DNA of 64,000 nt from Pseudomonadota bacterium (GCA_016183985.1 JACPDN010000006.1:868001-932000); one strand, 5' to 3'. Shown: positions 23,632 through 32,304, numbered from the stretch's first letter. Translations and numbers: made by a program. Notes: generated by a model from the letters alone, not told the origin.

Positions 23632-25356
23632 CTAACCTAAAAGGTCCGCAATAAGCGCTTCCTCTCGCCTCCGGCGCCAGTGAGACTGGAACTGAGGCCC
23701 CTTGGAGTTTGGCGGTGATTTTGGCTTATGCATTTTCAGAGGCAACGGAGTAGGCAGATCGGGTCCAATGACAATTGCCTCTCCAGGCGCAAGCATTGGA
23801 ATGAATTGGGTTGCCGCTTGATCCAGATCTCCACAAGCGCGTTCGACGGTGTTGCGGTCTTGTTCATTTGTTAAACGATGAACGATCAAGGTGCCGAGCT
23901 GACTCAAGACATCCTGTGGAATATCACGCGGCCTCTGCGTTGCCAGCACACATGCCAATCCGTACTTGCGTCCCTCTTTTGCTATTAGGCCAAAGGAATC
24001 GAGACGGACGCTGCTGTACTCATCTCCTATCATGCGTCCGAGAAACTGATGAGCTTCATCAAGAAAGAGAACAAGAGGTGCATCGCGAAAACGACCTTCG
24101 CGTGCCAGCCCAAGGAGATACCGACCAATAATGTTGAGCAGCAATTCGCGTGTGTTGTGCTCGAAACGGACCTCCTTAAAGGAGATCAATGCTATATCCC
24201 GCTGATCGTCGCGTAAGAACCCGTCTATCTCGTCAACAAGAGAATTCCCATTTGTCTGGAAAAGGCACGCCAGCTCTTGCGAGTTAATCAGCGTCGAGAT
24301 TCGTGAGGCCAAAGTCTCGCAGTAACTGGCGGCGTTGTTGTCCGGTCCACCATAGTTTGCGGCGTTCGCATTGTTGCTGCTCCACACGCATTCGTTTTTG
24401 ATCTGGTCCGACAGATTCGCAATCTCGAAATTACACTTTGGCGAGTGAACGGCCGCAGAATGGGCTCGAAGAGCATTCAGGAAAGGTTGGCGTGGCCGAT
24501 TCGACTTTTCAATGGTTCCCCCAGCAGCATGCAGTCCTACTGGAACATTCGCTCCAAGAGCGCGAACCAACTTCAAACTCTTGATAGCGTCTCGAAGTTT
24601 CGGGCCTTGGCTCTGACCAGAAGGGCGGAACAACGAAAACAGGTCGTCTTCCGTCACCTCCGTGTACGGGAAATGGACGTGCCGGGCATTTGGAACATTG
24701 GCCTCAAATGAGAAAACCGCATCGATGCCGGAGGTGTCGCAAAACTCCCCGGTAGGGTCGAATATAATCGCCTTGCCCTTCTTAGCTTTGATGCCCTCTA
24801 TCAGCGCGGCAATCGTCCAGCTCTTCCCGCCGCCAGTCGCGCCAAAGATCCCGCAGTGGCGGCCGAAAAGCTTTTCGGGCGAAAGCTCCACTTCCACGCT
24901 TCGACCGCCCGCTTCAATTGCTCCGATAGAAATGTTTATCTCGTTGGCATCGGTGGTGCTTTGCCCAATCATCTGGCCTAACACATCGGCGCTTGCGATA
25001 AAAACGCCATCGCCGACTTTTGGAAAGAAATTAACGCCCCGGACAAGTCTGGCGTCGCTATCCACAACGGTAGCCAACAATTGAATTCGGCCAACAGGGT
25101 TTGGCAAGGCGGCTTTGCCTAACTGGGGCTCGACGGACAATCGCTCAACGTCAGGTATCTTGACCTCAGTAATTCGGCCCAAGAGCTTTACTTTTTCACA
25201 GTCGATAAACACGAAGTCGCCAACCGCTCCGCGTGATAGCGCGCGCCGTTCAGGATGCGCACTGGCCAGCGGAAGATTAGCCTGAACTTGTCTGGCGGTA
25301 ACGGCTGTGACAGTACCGACATACTTGTCGGGATCAACGGGACTGATGTTTGCCAT
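23632..25356 (-). CDS. HerA-type hexameric ATPase of a SIR2-HerA system
   Basis: This 574-residue protein has an N-terminal HAS-barrel-like beta domain (residues about 10-125) and a P-loop FGATGGGKSWTIAALIEG (Walker A, residues 171-188). Walker B is LVLFLDEAHQFLG (residues 428-440), and VLATQRPRDIPQDVLSQLG supplies the HerA sensor/arginine region. It is a DNA-translocase-type motor. The ATG at 25356 is one base after the SIR2 stop, so the two are coupled. SIR2 beside HerA is an established anti-phage pair in which the HerA hexamer scaffolds the NADase. Full length, no missing motif. Confidence 0.88.
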   Translation of the reverse strand: MANISPVDPDKYVGTVTAVTARQVQANLPLASAHPERRALSRGAVGDFVFIDCEKVKLLGRITEVKIPDVERLSVEPQLGKAALPNPVGRIQLLATVVDSDARLVRGVNFFPKVGDGVFIASADVLGQMIGQSTTDANEINISIGAIEAGGRSVEVELSPEKLFGRHCGIFGATGGGKSWTIAALIEGIKAKKGKAIIFDPTGEFCDTSGIDAVFSFEANVPNARHVHFPYTEVTEDDLFSLFRPSGQSQGPKLRDAIKSLKLVRALGANVPVGLHAAGGTIEKSNRPRQPFLNALRAHSAAVHSPKCNFEIANLSDQIKNECVWSSNNANAANYGGPDNNAASYCETLASRISTLINSQELACLFQTNGNSLVDEIDGFLRDDQRDIALISFKEVRFEHNTRELLLNIIGRYLLGLAREGRFRDAPLVLFLDEAHQFLGRMIGDEYSSVRLDSFGLIAKEGRKYGLACVLATQRPRDIPQDVLSQLGTLIVHRLTNEQDRNTVERACGDLDQAATQFIPMLAPGEAIVIGPDLPTPLPLKMHKPKSPPNSKGPQFQSHWRRRREEALIADLLG

Positions 25357-25357
25357 G

Positions 25358-26647
25358 TCAGCCCGCCTGCCCCCGCAAATTCTTGATTCTCTCGACGTGT
25401 CGCTCTCGATCTGTTTCACCGATCAGGTCCGGCAATGCGAGAGCCAGGTCCTCAAATCGACCGTTGATGAGATGAATGCGTTGATCTCCGGCTGTGACCA
25501 GCGACTTAATGCGTTCAATAAATGCGTTCTCGTGGGCGATGACGGGGATTGCATGAGCGGGCGGAACCTGGTCCGCGCCGCGCAAGTCGTTTTCCGTGAG
25601 AATGAACCCCGGATCGCAAATAACAAGGCGAAGTGACAAATTGGACTCAAGGGCAGAAATGATCGGACGGCTGATGTGGTCATCCTTGAAGCCGAAGCCA
25701 ACAATCAGGATAGATGTATCCGGTTCCCTGAGAGATGCTTGGAATGCTCCCATCATGTCGAGATATGGCGGTTCAAATGCCTCTTGGTATTTGCTCGATC
25801 GCGGGTAAATCAGGACGGGTTTCCCCACATCGTTGTCGCGTGACCTTACGATATCAGAGTCTGTTCGCCTCCAATCGGTCGAGCCATGAAGCTTATAGAG
25901 ATGAAAGACATTCGATATATAATCAGGGGCATCTTTTGACGCTTCACGCCGCACGATATCGTAGTCGAAATGCTGGCGGTCGTAGACTTGATCGAGAGTG
26001 TGAGAGAAACCATCGATGATGGTAAACCGAAGGCGCCTCGCAGCCTCTTCGATTGTCAGGTCATAGTTTGTTGTAAATATCTTCGCCCGTGACTTCCGAA
26101 AGCCACGACGGCCAATCTTCCTAACGAACGTCTCATGGGCTGTCAGCGTTGTGTCTCGGTTGGCAAAGTCGACCCTGGTCAAAATACATGCTTCTGCAGC
26201 CTGAACGAACGCCTTGACCGCACCTACGTCCTTGTCTTCATCTCCGGCTGTCTCGTTCAGCTCAAGATAGACTTTACATACGCTAAGCAGCTTCTCGATG
26301 TTGTCGTCCAGCTTGGCCTTGGGAAACTTGGCGCAAACATCTTTAAAGGGCTCGTCGCCAACGGCATCTCGCACGCCATTCCAGAGATCGCTCATAGAGG
26401 GCGCTTGCGGTTTGCCGTTAGGATTTCGCGCCGACAGAGATACTCCGGCGCCAGTGAGTGTCAGAAAATTCGAGGCAGACAATACATTGATGAGCGCGCT
26501 ATCGACCTGTTCCTGGCTGCCGCGCTCGGCAACCTTACTCTCAGCATCGAGCTTGTCCGCATAGGAGACCCATCCGCGCCCCGGCACGAGTAGACGGAGG
26601 TTGCTCGCGCTCGCCGGATTTTCGCTCCAGTAGGTCCAGACAGTCAT
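25358..26647 (-). CDS. SIR2-domain NADase of a SIR2-HerA system
   Basis: 429 residues. SIR2 NAD-binding motifs lie in order: FLTLTGAGVS (residues 61-70), KIFTTNYDLTIEEA (189-202), YKLHGSTDW with the catalytic-type His254, and ILIVGFGFKDDHI (313-325). In defence SIR2 proteins this domain depletes NAD+ after phage sensing. The C-terminal 100 residues are helical. The start has GGGGAC upstream; the first 40 residues are less typical, so the true start could be internal. It precedes the HerA gene by one base. Confidence 0.85.
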   Translation of the reverse strand: MTVWTYWSENPASASNLRLLVPGRGWVSYADKLDAESKVAERGSQEQVDSALINVLSASNFLTLTGAGVSLSARNPNGKPQAPSMSDLWNGVRDAVGDEPFKDVCAKFPKAKLDDNIEKLLSVCKVYLELNETAGDEDKDVGAVKAFVQAAEACILTRVDFANRDTTLTAHETFVRKIGRRGFRKSRAKIFTTNYDLTIEEAARRLRFTIIDGFSHTLDQVYDRQHFDYDIVRREASKDAPDYISNVFHLYKLHGSTDWRRTDSDIVRSRDNDVGKPVLIYPRSSKYQEAFEPPYLDMMGAFQASLREPDTSILIVGFGFKDDHISRPIISALESNLSLRLVICDPGFILTENDLRGADQVPPAHAIPVIAHENAFIERIKSLVTAGDQRIHLINGRFEDLALALPDLIGETDRERHVERIKNLRGQAG

Positions 26648-26952
26648 TTAGGTCCCCAACAGATGGCCATTTCTTACTCGGAAATTCCTTCCCACTTTTG
26701 GCCGTTTTGCTTGCAATTACAAGCAACTCAGCACCCACGATATTTCTCATAATAAGGGCTTGACGCTGGAGAAAAATTCCCCTTATGTTCTATGAAAAAC
26801 TTGATCTACATCTCCGCCCTAGCGGCATCGCCCGCCCGTGCGCTGCGAATACGCGGCTGCGCAGGTGGTGTGGTTCTCTAACTCCCGTCACCCGCATTTG
26901 GCCGCCGCCCTGGGCCTCTCAGGGCCGTCAGAACCCATTGCAGGTGAATTCC
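26648..26952. other. Divergent intergenic region between SIR2 and the DUF6634 gene
   Basis: 305 bp. It carries a promoter-like sequence for the plus-strand genes at 26760-26789. It also has an inverted repeat, ATAAGGG at 26752-26758 with CCCCTTAT at 26779-26786, that brackets that promoter and could be an operator. No protein-like frame is supported. Confidence 0.45.
26760..26789 (+). promoter_or_regulatory. Possible sigma-70 promoter
   Basis: TTGACG (26760-26765), an 18-base spacer, and TATGTT (26784-26789). It lies about 160 bases before the DUF6634 gene, inside a small inverted repeat. Sequence match only. Confidence 0.35.
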
Positions 26953-27285
26953 ATGAAGCCACCCTATGAAGGGCGTATGTTCATGCACGCCCTCGACGAG
27001 ATCTGCACCCTCGAAACCCTCCTGGCCGATCTCAAGCGCATCGCGGCGGGAGAAGCACCAACCCCAGCCGACCTAGCAGATGCGCCGCTCCTGGTCGGCT
27101 GGAACATGTCCATCAGATCCGCTCCTTGCCTCACCGGAACGGTCGTCGACCATCCCCTGCTGGGAACGAGAGAGATCACGACTTCCCAAGTTTGGGCCGG
27201 AGACTACTCCGCCCGCTGGGCGCGGACCTTCAGTCGCTGGTACGCACTCGGCGCCTCCTCCAAAGAGTTGGAGGATGCCCAATGA
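26953..27285 (+). CDS. DUF6634 family protein
   Basis: This 110-residue protein has the DUF6634 pattern: LEALL-type helix (TLETLLADLKRIAAGEAPT), ADLADAPLLVGWNM, a CLTGTVVDHPLLG motif, then SQVWAGDYSARWARTFSRWY and LG. The ATG at 26953 is chosen because AGGTGA is correctly spaced; upstream in-frame sequence is arginine-rich shadow. It overlaps the next gene by ATGA. DUF6634 genes are common in alphaproteobacterial mobile DNA; function unknown. Confidence 0.75.
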   Translation: MKPPYEGRMFMHALDEICTLETLLADLKRIAAGEAPTPADLADAPLLVGWNMSIRSAPCLTGTVVDHPLLGTREITTSQVWAGDYSARWARTFSRWYALGASSKELEDAQ

Positions 27286-27767
27286 GCGACGTATCCCACG
27301 ATGAAATCGTCGCTCGTGCTATGCGGGTTAAGGCCTTCCAGCGACGTTCCGCAGCCGCGGAGACAGGTCTGCACCTGCCGTCACTTCGCGAACTCCTGCA
27401 GATGCAGGGATTCTGTGGCGGCGATATGTTGCATGACGCGAAGATTTTCGCTCAGAGGCTGATGACGCGCCAAAAGCCACACTGGCCGACCTTCGAACCC
27501 ACGAAAGAAGCTCTCTTTGCTCTTACGCTGGCAACGGATATCGACACCTGCCTAGCGGCCGCTCAGGCTTTGCGTTTTACGATCGAGGACGACCAGAAGC
27601 ACCTGCAAATGTGGGAAGAGGGCGCCAAGCGCTGCGAATTATATGCCGCCATCTCCGGCAGCAATCAGACAGCATGGAAGATCGCAGTATACTGCTTCGA
27701 TATCGCTGACGACGTGAAAACACCGGGCGAGCAGGTCCTGACCTTCAGTACGGTGGGCGTTGGTTGA
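27282..27767 (+). CDS. Uncharacterised helical protein
   Basis: This 161-residue protein starts in an ATGA overlap with the DUF6634 gene. It is helical, with HDEIVARAMRVKAFQRRSAA, then DAKIFAQRLMTRQKPHWPTF, DIDTCLAAAQALRFTIEDDQ and a tryptophan-containing C-terminal helix. No family recognised. Coupled translation with DUF6634 suggests a shared role in the cassette. Confidence 0.55.
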   Translation: MSDVSHDEIVARAMRVKAFQRRSAAAETGLHLPSLRELLQMQGFCGGDMLHDAKIFAQRLMTRQKPHWPTFEPTKEALFALTLATDIDTCLAAAQALRFTIEDDQKHLQMWEEGAKRCELYAAISGSNQTAWKIAVYCFDIADDVKTPGEQVLTFSTVGVG

Positions 27768-27776
27768 TTTCCGATC

Positions 27777-28055
27777 ATGGTCGTCTGCCATGGGCCAAAT
27801 GGTAAAAAATGGTTCTGGGCCTCGAAGATGGTGCAGAATTTCTGGTGGCCTCGGGACGATCTCGATCACGAGACCTTCGCATTCGGTCTCATGCGTAACG
27901 GCGCAGCGGAAGAAAATTGGCCGCGCTCCATGCCAGCGGATGCGTGGTTCAACTTCAATGGCTGCGATAAATACGAAGTCAAGGAGCAGAGTTTCCGGAT
28001 CTCCGATACTGACTTTATGACGGTACTGATTATCCCGGACGAGGGGCTGAGTTAA
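27777..28055 (+). CDS. Uncharacterised small protein
   Basis: This 92-residue protein begins MVVCHGPNGKKWFWASKMVQ and is rich in aromatic residues (NFWWPRDDLDHETFAFGLM, AWFNFNGCDKYEV). The composition is protein-like. It starts nine bases after the previous gene but has no clear ribosome site. No family recognised. Confidence 0.4.
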   Translation: MVVCHGPNGKKWFWASKMVQNFWWPRDDLDHETFAFGLMRNGAAEENWPRSMPADAWFNFNGCDKYEVKEQSFRISDTDFMTVLIIPDEGLS

Positions 28056-28090
28056 GCAGCCTTTTCCACTCAATCGGCCTAGAGGCAAGG

Positions 28091-28261
28091 ATGAGCGCGT
28101 GCGGCAATTTGGCGGATCTTTACGCGTCCATTCAGGCACACGCCCAGCACGGCGGATTACCCGCCTCTTCAAACAACGACGCTCTCAATTGGACTGGACT
28201 TCCGTTGCAAAGGAAGCGTTGCTGTCCACAGACGAATGGCCCCATATGGCACGCGTATTAG
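28091..28261 (+). CDS. Possible small gene, perhaps frameshifted
   Basis: A 56-codon frame starts MSACGNLADLYASIQAHAQH with AGAGG six bases upstream. Its end (after NNDALNWTG) reads poorly, while a second frame over the same bases continues as SVAKEALLSTDEWPHMARVL to 28302. Joined, they would give about 68 sensible residues. Either a short gene or a frameshifted one. Confidence 0.3.
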   Translation: MSACGNLADLYASIQAHAQHGGLPASSNNDALNWTGLPLQRKRCCPQTNGPIWHAY

Positions 28262-28335
28262 ATCCAGCCCGCACCGCGGGCTTTCGGTGGTGGGACGCCT
28301 AATTCCAGGCCTCCGATGATCAGGAGATTACCACC

Positions 28336-28626
28336 ATGGCCAAAGCCACCAAGAAAACCGCCATCGCAAAATCCGCCGCAAAGCTGAAGCCCTCTACCAA
28401 GACCGGCAAGCAACCCACCCAAGCCAACCCCGACAAGAAATCGACCCAGGTCCTGCAGCTGCTGCGCCGGCAGCAGGGCGCCACGATCAACGAGCTCTCC
28501 ATCGCCACCACCTGGCAGCCGCACAGCGTCCGCGGCTTCCTCTCCGGTACGGTCAAGAAACGCTACGGCCTCAAACTGACCAGCGAGATGATCGATGGTA
28601 CCCGACATTACCGGGTGCCCGCCTGA
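28336..28626 (+). CDS. DUF3489 protein
   Basis: This 96-residue protein has a lysine/alanine-rich tail at the N-terminus followed by the DUF3489 winged-helix-like core: QVLQLLRRQQGATINELSIA, TTWQPHSVRGFLSGTVKKR and LTSEMIDGTRHYRV. It is preceded by AGGAG. Together with the following DUF2924 and recombinase genes it forms a cassette found repeatedly in alphaproteobacterial mobile elements. A small DNA-binding accessory role is inferred. Confidence 0.85.
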   Translation: MAKATKKTAIAKSAAKLKPSTKTGKQPTQANPDKKSTQVLQLLRRQQGATINELSIATTWQPHSVRGFLSGTVKKRYGLKLTSEMIDGTRHYRVPA

Positions 28627-28637
28627 GGTAGATCGCC

Positions 28638-29087
28638 ATGAGTTCGCTCGAACAGCAACTCACGGCACTTGAGGATCTAGATATTGAAGACCTCCGCCAA
28701 AGGTGGCGCGAGTTCTACCCAGGCCAAGCGCCAGGCCTCATGAGCCTCGAACTGCTCCGACTGGCAATCGGCTACAAACTTCAGGAACAGGTGTTCGGCG
28801 GCCTCGGCCGCCGAACACAACTTGGACTCGCTGCCTTCAAAAGCGGATCGAAGACAGGTCGGACCAGCGCCACGCCGCTCCCCAAATCCGGCACCAAGTT
28901 CATTCGTGAATGGCAAGGAACCGTCCATGAAGTCCTGACCCTGGAGAACGGTCAGTTCGCCTACCGGGGCAAGACCTTTAAGAGCCTGACACTGATCGCG
29001 AAGCTCATCACCGGCACTCATCAATCCGGCCCCCGCTTCTTCGGCCTTCGGAAGCCCGGTAGCTCAAAGGCGCAGGAACATGGCTGA
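28638..29087 (+). CDS. DUF2924 protein
   Basis: This 149-residue protein has the DUF2924 layout: LEDLDIEDLRQRWREFYPGQ, then MSLELLRLAIGYKLQEQVFG, then TKFIREWQGTVHEVLTLENG, FAYRGKTFKSLTLIAKLITG and SGPRFFGLR. Its stop overlaps the recombinase start by eight bases. DUF2924 proteins nearly always accompany this recombinase family, so a role as recombinase accessory factor is likely. Confidence 0.88.
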   Translation: MSSLEQQLTALEDLDIEDLRQRWREFYPGQAPGLMSLELLRLAIGYKLQEQVFGGLGRRTQLGLAAFKSGSKTGRTSATPLPKSGTKFIREWQGTVHEVLTLENGQFAYRGKTFKSLTLIAKLITGTHQSGPRFFGLRKPGSSKAQEHG

Positions 29088-30762
29088 GCGTCACCGTCGC
29101 TGTGCCATCTATACTCGCAAGTCCTCCGATGAGGGTCTGGACCAAGCTTACAATTCACTGGACGCTCAGCGGGATGCCTGTGCCGCCTATATCACGAGCC
29201 AGAAACATGAAGGCTGGATCCCCCTCGAGACCCACTATGACGATGGCGGCTTCTCCGGTGGATCTTTAGAGCGTCCTGCCCTCCAGGCCCTGCTGACCGA
29301 TATCGCCAATGGCGTCATCGATATCATCGTCGTTTACAAGATCGACCGATTGACCCGGTCCCTGGCCGATTTCGCAAAGCTGACGGAGACCCTGGATAAG
29401 CATGGTGTCTCCTTCGTGGCCGTGACCCAGCAGTTCAATACCTCCACCTCCATGGGCCGGCTGACTCTGAATGTCCTGCTCTCCTTCGCCCAGTTCGAGC
29501 GTGAAGTGGCAGGGGAGCGTATCCGGGACAAGATTGCCGCCTCCAAGCGCCGGGGGATGTGGATGGGCGGAAGACCACCCATCGGCTATGACGTCAAAGA
29601 CCGGAAGCTGGTCGCCAACGAACCGGAAGCAGAGACCGTCCGACATATCTACCGCCGCTATCTGGAACTCAAATCGCTCAACCGCCTACAGACCGACCTC
29701 AAACAGGCCGGCATCCGGTCAAAGGTCCATATCGGGACCGATGGCCGCCCATTTGGCGGCTGTGTCATCGGCCGGGGCGCCTTGGGCTACATCCTAACCG
29801 GACAGGTCTACCGCGGGATGGTCTTGTTCAAGGGGGAGCTGTACCCCGGTGAACACCCCAGGATCGTACCGGAGGATCTGTTCCAGGAAGTCCAGACGGC
29901 CCTCAATGCCCAAGGGCCTGGAGAGGCCGCCCGCACCAAGCGGCCGTCGACCTCCCTTCTAAAAGGCCTGGTCTTTGACGAAGCCGGTATCCCGCTTCAG
30001 GTGAGCCACACCAATAAGAAGGGCCGGAAGTATCGCTACTATGTCTCGGCGACCAAGATGCGTGGCCCGACCCAAGCGGGAGACGGTTTCCGCATTCCAG
30101 CATCGGATCTGGAAAAGATTGTCGTTCAGTCCCTCGCCCGCCATCTGCGGGACCAGCATTGGCTGGACGAAACATTCAAAGGTCATGTCGACGTCACGAG
30201 GTTCCAGCGCCTCACCTCATTAGCCGGCAACCTCGCCAATATGATCGAGGAGGAACTGGCCCAGAGCACTGGCCTTATTCCCTCCATCATCGATCGTATC
30301 ATGGTGGCGAAGAAGACCATCGTGATCAAAGCTAAACCTACTCGCCTCATATCATTGTTGCTCGGCCGAGCAAGCGAGGCCGAACGGTCCGAGCAAATGA
30401 TCGAGATCAAGATCTTTGGTCAGTTCATCCGATGCGGCAAGGAAGTCCGGCTCGTAATCGGCCAGGACGATGCAAAGGAAACTAAGATCGACAGCCGTTT
30501 GGTGCGAGAGATCGTTCAGGCGCGTCAGTGGTTCGACGACCTCGCCAACCGGCGCGTTGCCAGCATCGCCGACCTCGCGAGAATCTCTAGAGTCAGCGCG
30601 CCGTATATCAGCAAGAAGATCTCACTCGCATTCTTGGCGCCGGATATCACTGAGATGATCGTCACTGGTACCCAGCCGATGCGGCTAACGCCTGAGAAAC
30701 TGAAGCGCGCCTGCCCTCTTCCTGTCTCATGGGAAGAACAGCGAGCACTGCTGATCATCTAG
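29080..30762 (+). CDS. Large serine recombinase (integrase)
   Basis: 560 residues. Resolvase domain at residues about 8-150: AIYTRKSSDEGLDQ with catalytic Ser15, YDDGGFSGGSLERPAL, then KIDRLTRSLADFAKL and FAQFEREVAGERIRDKIAA. The recombinase domain follows (RPPIGYDVKDRKLVANEPEA, then GALGYILTGQVYRG), then a beta region lacking zinc-ribbon cysteines and a C-terminal helical part ending in a helix-turn-helix-like segment (IADLARISRVSAPYISKKIS). It appears complete. It lies about 300 bp from tRNA-Gln and is the probable integrase for at least the right part of the island. Confidence 0.9.
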   Translation: MAERHRRCAIYTRKSSDEGLDQAYNSLDAQRDACAAYITSQKHEGWIPLETHYDDGGFSGGSLERPALQALLTDIANGVIDIIVVYKIDRLTRSLADFAKLTETLDKHGVSFVAVTQQFNTSTSMGRLTLNVLLSFAQFEREVAGERIRDKIAASKRRGMWMGGRPPIGYDVKDRKLVANEPEAETVRHIYRRYLELKSLNRLQTDLKQAGIRSKVHIGTDGRPFGGCVIGRGALGYILTGQVYRGMVLFKGELYPGEHPRIVPEDLFQEVQTALNAQGPGEAARTKRPSTSLLKGLVFDEAGIPLQVSHTNKKGRKYRYYVSATKMRGPTQAGDGFRIPASDLEKIVVQSLARHLRDQHWLDETFKGHVDVTRFQRLTSLAGNLANMIEEELAQSTGLIPSIIDRIMVAKKTIVIKAKPTRLISLLLGRASEAERSEQMIEIKIFGQFIRCGKEVRLVIGQDDAKETKIDSRLVREIVQARQWFDDLANRRVASIADLARISRVSAPYISKKISLAFLAPDITEMIVTGTQPMRLTPEKLKRACPLPVSWEEQRALLII

Positions 30763-31057
30763 CTGCGCACGTTTTCTTCATAGCGCTGAGTGGATCACGC
30801 CCACCTCAATCCTTTCATTGCGGCCGAGTGAACCTATATCGCGTAACGCGAGCGCGCTTTGGCTCATGATCCATCGCCATCCAGCCTATCCGCCATAACC
30901 GGATCTTTGGCATTCAGAGACAAAAACTCTGCGGAGCCCGAAAATGCCGATTTTAGGGCGTATCTCTGTTATGCGATGCATTGACCGGCCGGCTAACGCC
31001 CGGAAGTACGGCACAATTCCAGATTGTATATTTTGATATCTACACTCGCCAAGAGTG

Positions 31058-31132
31058 TGGCTGGGGCGCCAGGGATCGAACCTGGGAATGGCGGTACCAA
31101 AAACCGCTGCCTTACCGCTTGGCTACGCCCCA
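31058..31132 (-). tRNA. tRNA-Gln (anticodon TTG)
   Basis: 75 bases including an encoded CCA. The acceptor stem is TGGGGCG paired with CGCCCCA, the anticodon stem-loop reads GCGGT-TTTTGGT-ACCGC giving anticodon TTG, and the T arm is CCAGG-TTCGATC-CCTGG. The 3' end points toward the island, the usual orientation for tRNA-adjacent insertion. Confidence 0.95.
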
Positions 31133-31376
31133 ATGCTGATGGCGACGGCGGGAACCCCGGTCGCGCGGCGGGCGTAACATAGGGAAAGCTTCGGGGAAGA
31201 GCAAGCCGCGCGCAACACCCGCGACCTGACCGCAAAAAAGGGCGGAAATCTGCCGGAAAAGACCTCATAGACACACCTTTTAGGGTGCCTTTGCCTGCCC
31301 CGAATCTTGCCTCGGGCGGTCCTCCCACCTATGCTCCGCCGCACCGGATTTCAGGGATCAACGGGAGTATCGGCGG

Positions 31377-31793
31377 ATGGACGAAGTGCGGAGCCCCAGG
31401 CTTGGCGTCAAGGTCAGCCCGGCCGACCGATTTTCGTCGTCGATCCGGCGCGAGGAAAGCGGGGCAAAAGCCGAAGCGCGGCGCCTGATGGTCAGTTTCG
31501 GCGTGGTGGCGGGCGTCCTCGCCATCGCCATCGGCGCCACCTTATATATATGGCACGATGTCGGCGCCCCGGCCGATATGGCCGGAGCGCCCTCGGCCAG
31601 CGCCCAGGTCCAGGAAATCGAAGTGCTCCTGAACGAGTTGGGCTTCACCCCCGGCCCGCAGGACGGTGTCATGGATGAAGCAACCGCCGAGGCGATCCGC
31701 GCCTATCAGCAGGCAGCTGGTCTGCCGGAGGATGGCATTGCCAGCCCGGCCCTGCTTGAGGAATTGAAAGCCGTCGCCGGCGAATCCGATTAG
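31377..31793 (+). CDS. Membrane-anchored peptidoglycan-binding-domain protein
   Basis: 138 residues. One membrane helix lies at about residues 39-60 (VSFGVVAGVLAIAIGATLYIW). A C-terminal PG_binding_1 domain follows: VQEIEVLLNELGFTPGPQDG, VMDEATAEAIRAYQQAAGLP, EDGIASPALLEEL. It probably binds the cell wall in the periplasm. It is the first core gene right of tRNA-Gln and converges on the thioesterase gene with four bases between. Confidence 0.8.
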   Translation: MDEVRSPRLGVKVSPADRFSSSIRREESGAKAEARRLMVSFGVVAGVLAIAIGATLYIWHDVGAPADMAGAPSASAQVQEIEVLLNELGFTPGPQDGVMDEATAEAIRAYQQAAGLPEDGIASPALLEELKAVAGESD

Positions 31794-31797
31794 AGCC

Positions 31798-32304
31798 TCA
31801 GGCGCGCCGATTGCTGATCGAGATCGTACGACCCAGCGGCACCGGCAGTGGCAGGGCCGCATGCGCTGCTTTTACCCGTTCCATCCGTGCAAAAATGTCG
31901 TCGGGCATGCTGCCCACTTTGCGCTTCGTCATATCGATGAAAAGAATAAGCCATTCGGCGGTCGCCGCGAGATAGCCGTCATCGGCGTGATACATCGCCT
32001 GAATCCAATGGGCGCGCTTGCGGTCGCAATCGACCAACTGGCAGGTGATGCGCAAAGGCGCGTCCAGCAATAGCTCGCGGTGATAGGAGACATGCGTATC
32101 GACCGTCATGGTCGAGAAGCCGCGCGTCTTGATAAGGTCGTAGCCCAGCCCCAGCGCCTCATAGGTCGTATCGAAGCCCTGGTCGAAGGCACGCAAATAG
32201 AAGCCCACGTTCATGTGGTCGTTGCCATCAATCCATTCGGGCAAGACCTTCTGGCCGAGGCTGACAAAAGGGGCGGGAATCGGGGAATCGGCTGCAGTTT
32301 TCAT
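31798..32304 (-). CDS. Acyl-CoA thioesterase, 4HBT hot-dog fold
   Basis: 168 residues. The hot-dog pattern starts VLPEWIDGNDHMNVGFYLRA (Asp/His/Asn set near residues 26-32). FSTMTVDTHVSYHRELLLD follows, then CQLVDCDRKRAHWIQAMYHA and TAEWLILFIDMTKRKV. It resembles betainyl-CoA-type thioesterases paired with carnitine dehydrogenase, but no carnitine gene is beside it, so substrate is left open. Cytoplasmic. Confidence 0.8.
   Translation of the reverse strand: MKTAADSPIPAPFVSLGQKVLPEWIDGNDHMNVGFYLRAFDQGFDTTYEALGLGYDLIKTRGFSTMTVDTHVSYHRELLLDAPLRITCQLVDCDRKRAHWIQAMYHADDGYLAATAEWLILFIDMTKRKVGSMPDDIFARMERVKAAHAALPLPVPLGRTISISNRRA

Larger units (their letters stand above)
1..31057. mobile_element. 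Genomic island (left end outside window), cargo of conflict genes
   Basis: The region from the left edge to the tRNA-Gln gene differs from the rest of the window. It has more AT-rich stretches, many small orphan genes, frameshifted genes and many nuclease, SIR2, HerA, VWA and kinase-like domains. A serine-recombinase/ParB group lies at its left visible end and a DUF3489/DUF2924/large-serine-recombinase cassette at its right end. The 3' end of the tRNA faces the island. Genes to the right of the tRNA are ordinary metabolic and envelope genes. Whether it is one element or several stacked insertions cannot be decided, because the left junction is not visible. Confidence 0.6.

Noticed and set aside
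26541-26750. 69-codon minus-strand frame starting just upstream of SIR2
   Set aside because: Its start looks protein-like but most of it overlaps the SIR2 gene in another frame and ends in arginine-rich shadow; no ribosome site. It could be a short leader peptide, but this is not supported.
1-31057. Prophage
   Set aside because: No terminase, portal, capsid or tail gene is recognisable anywhere in the region.
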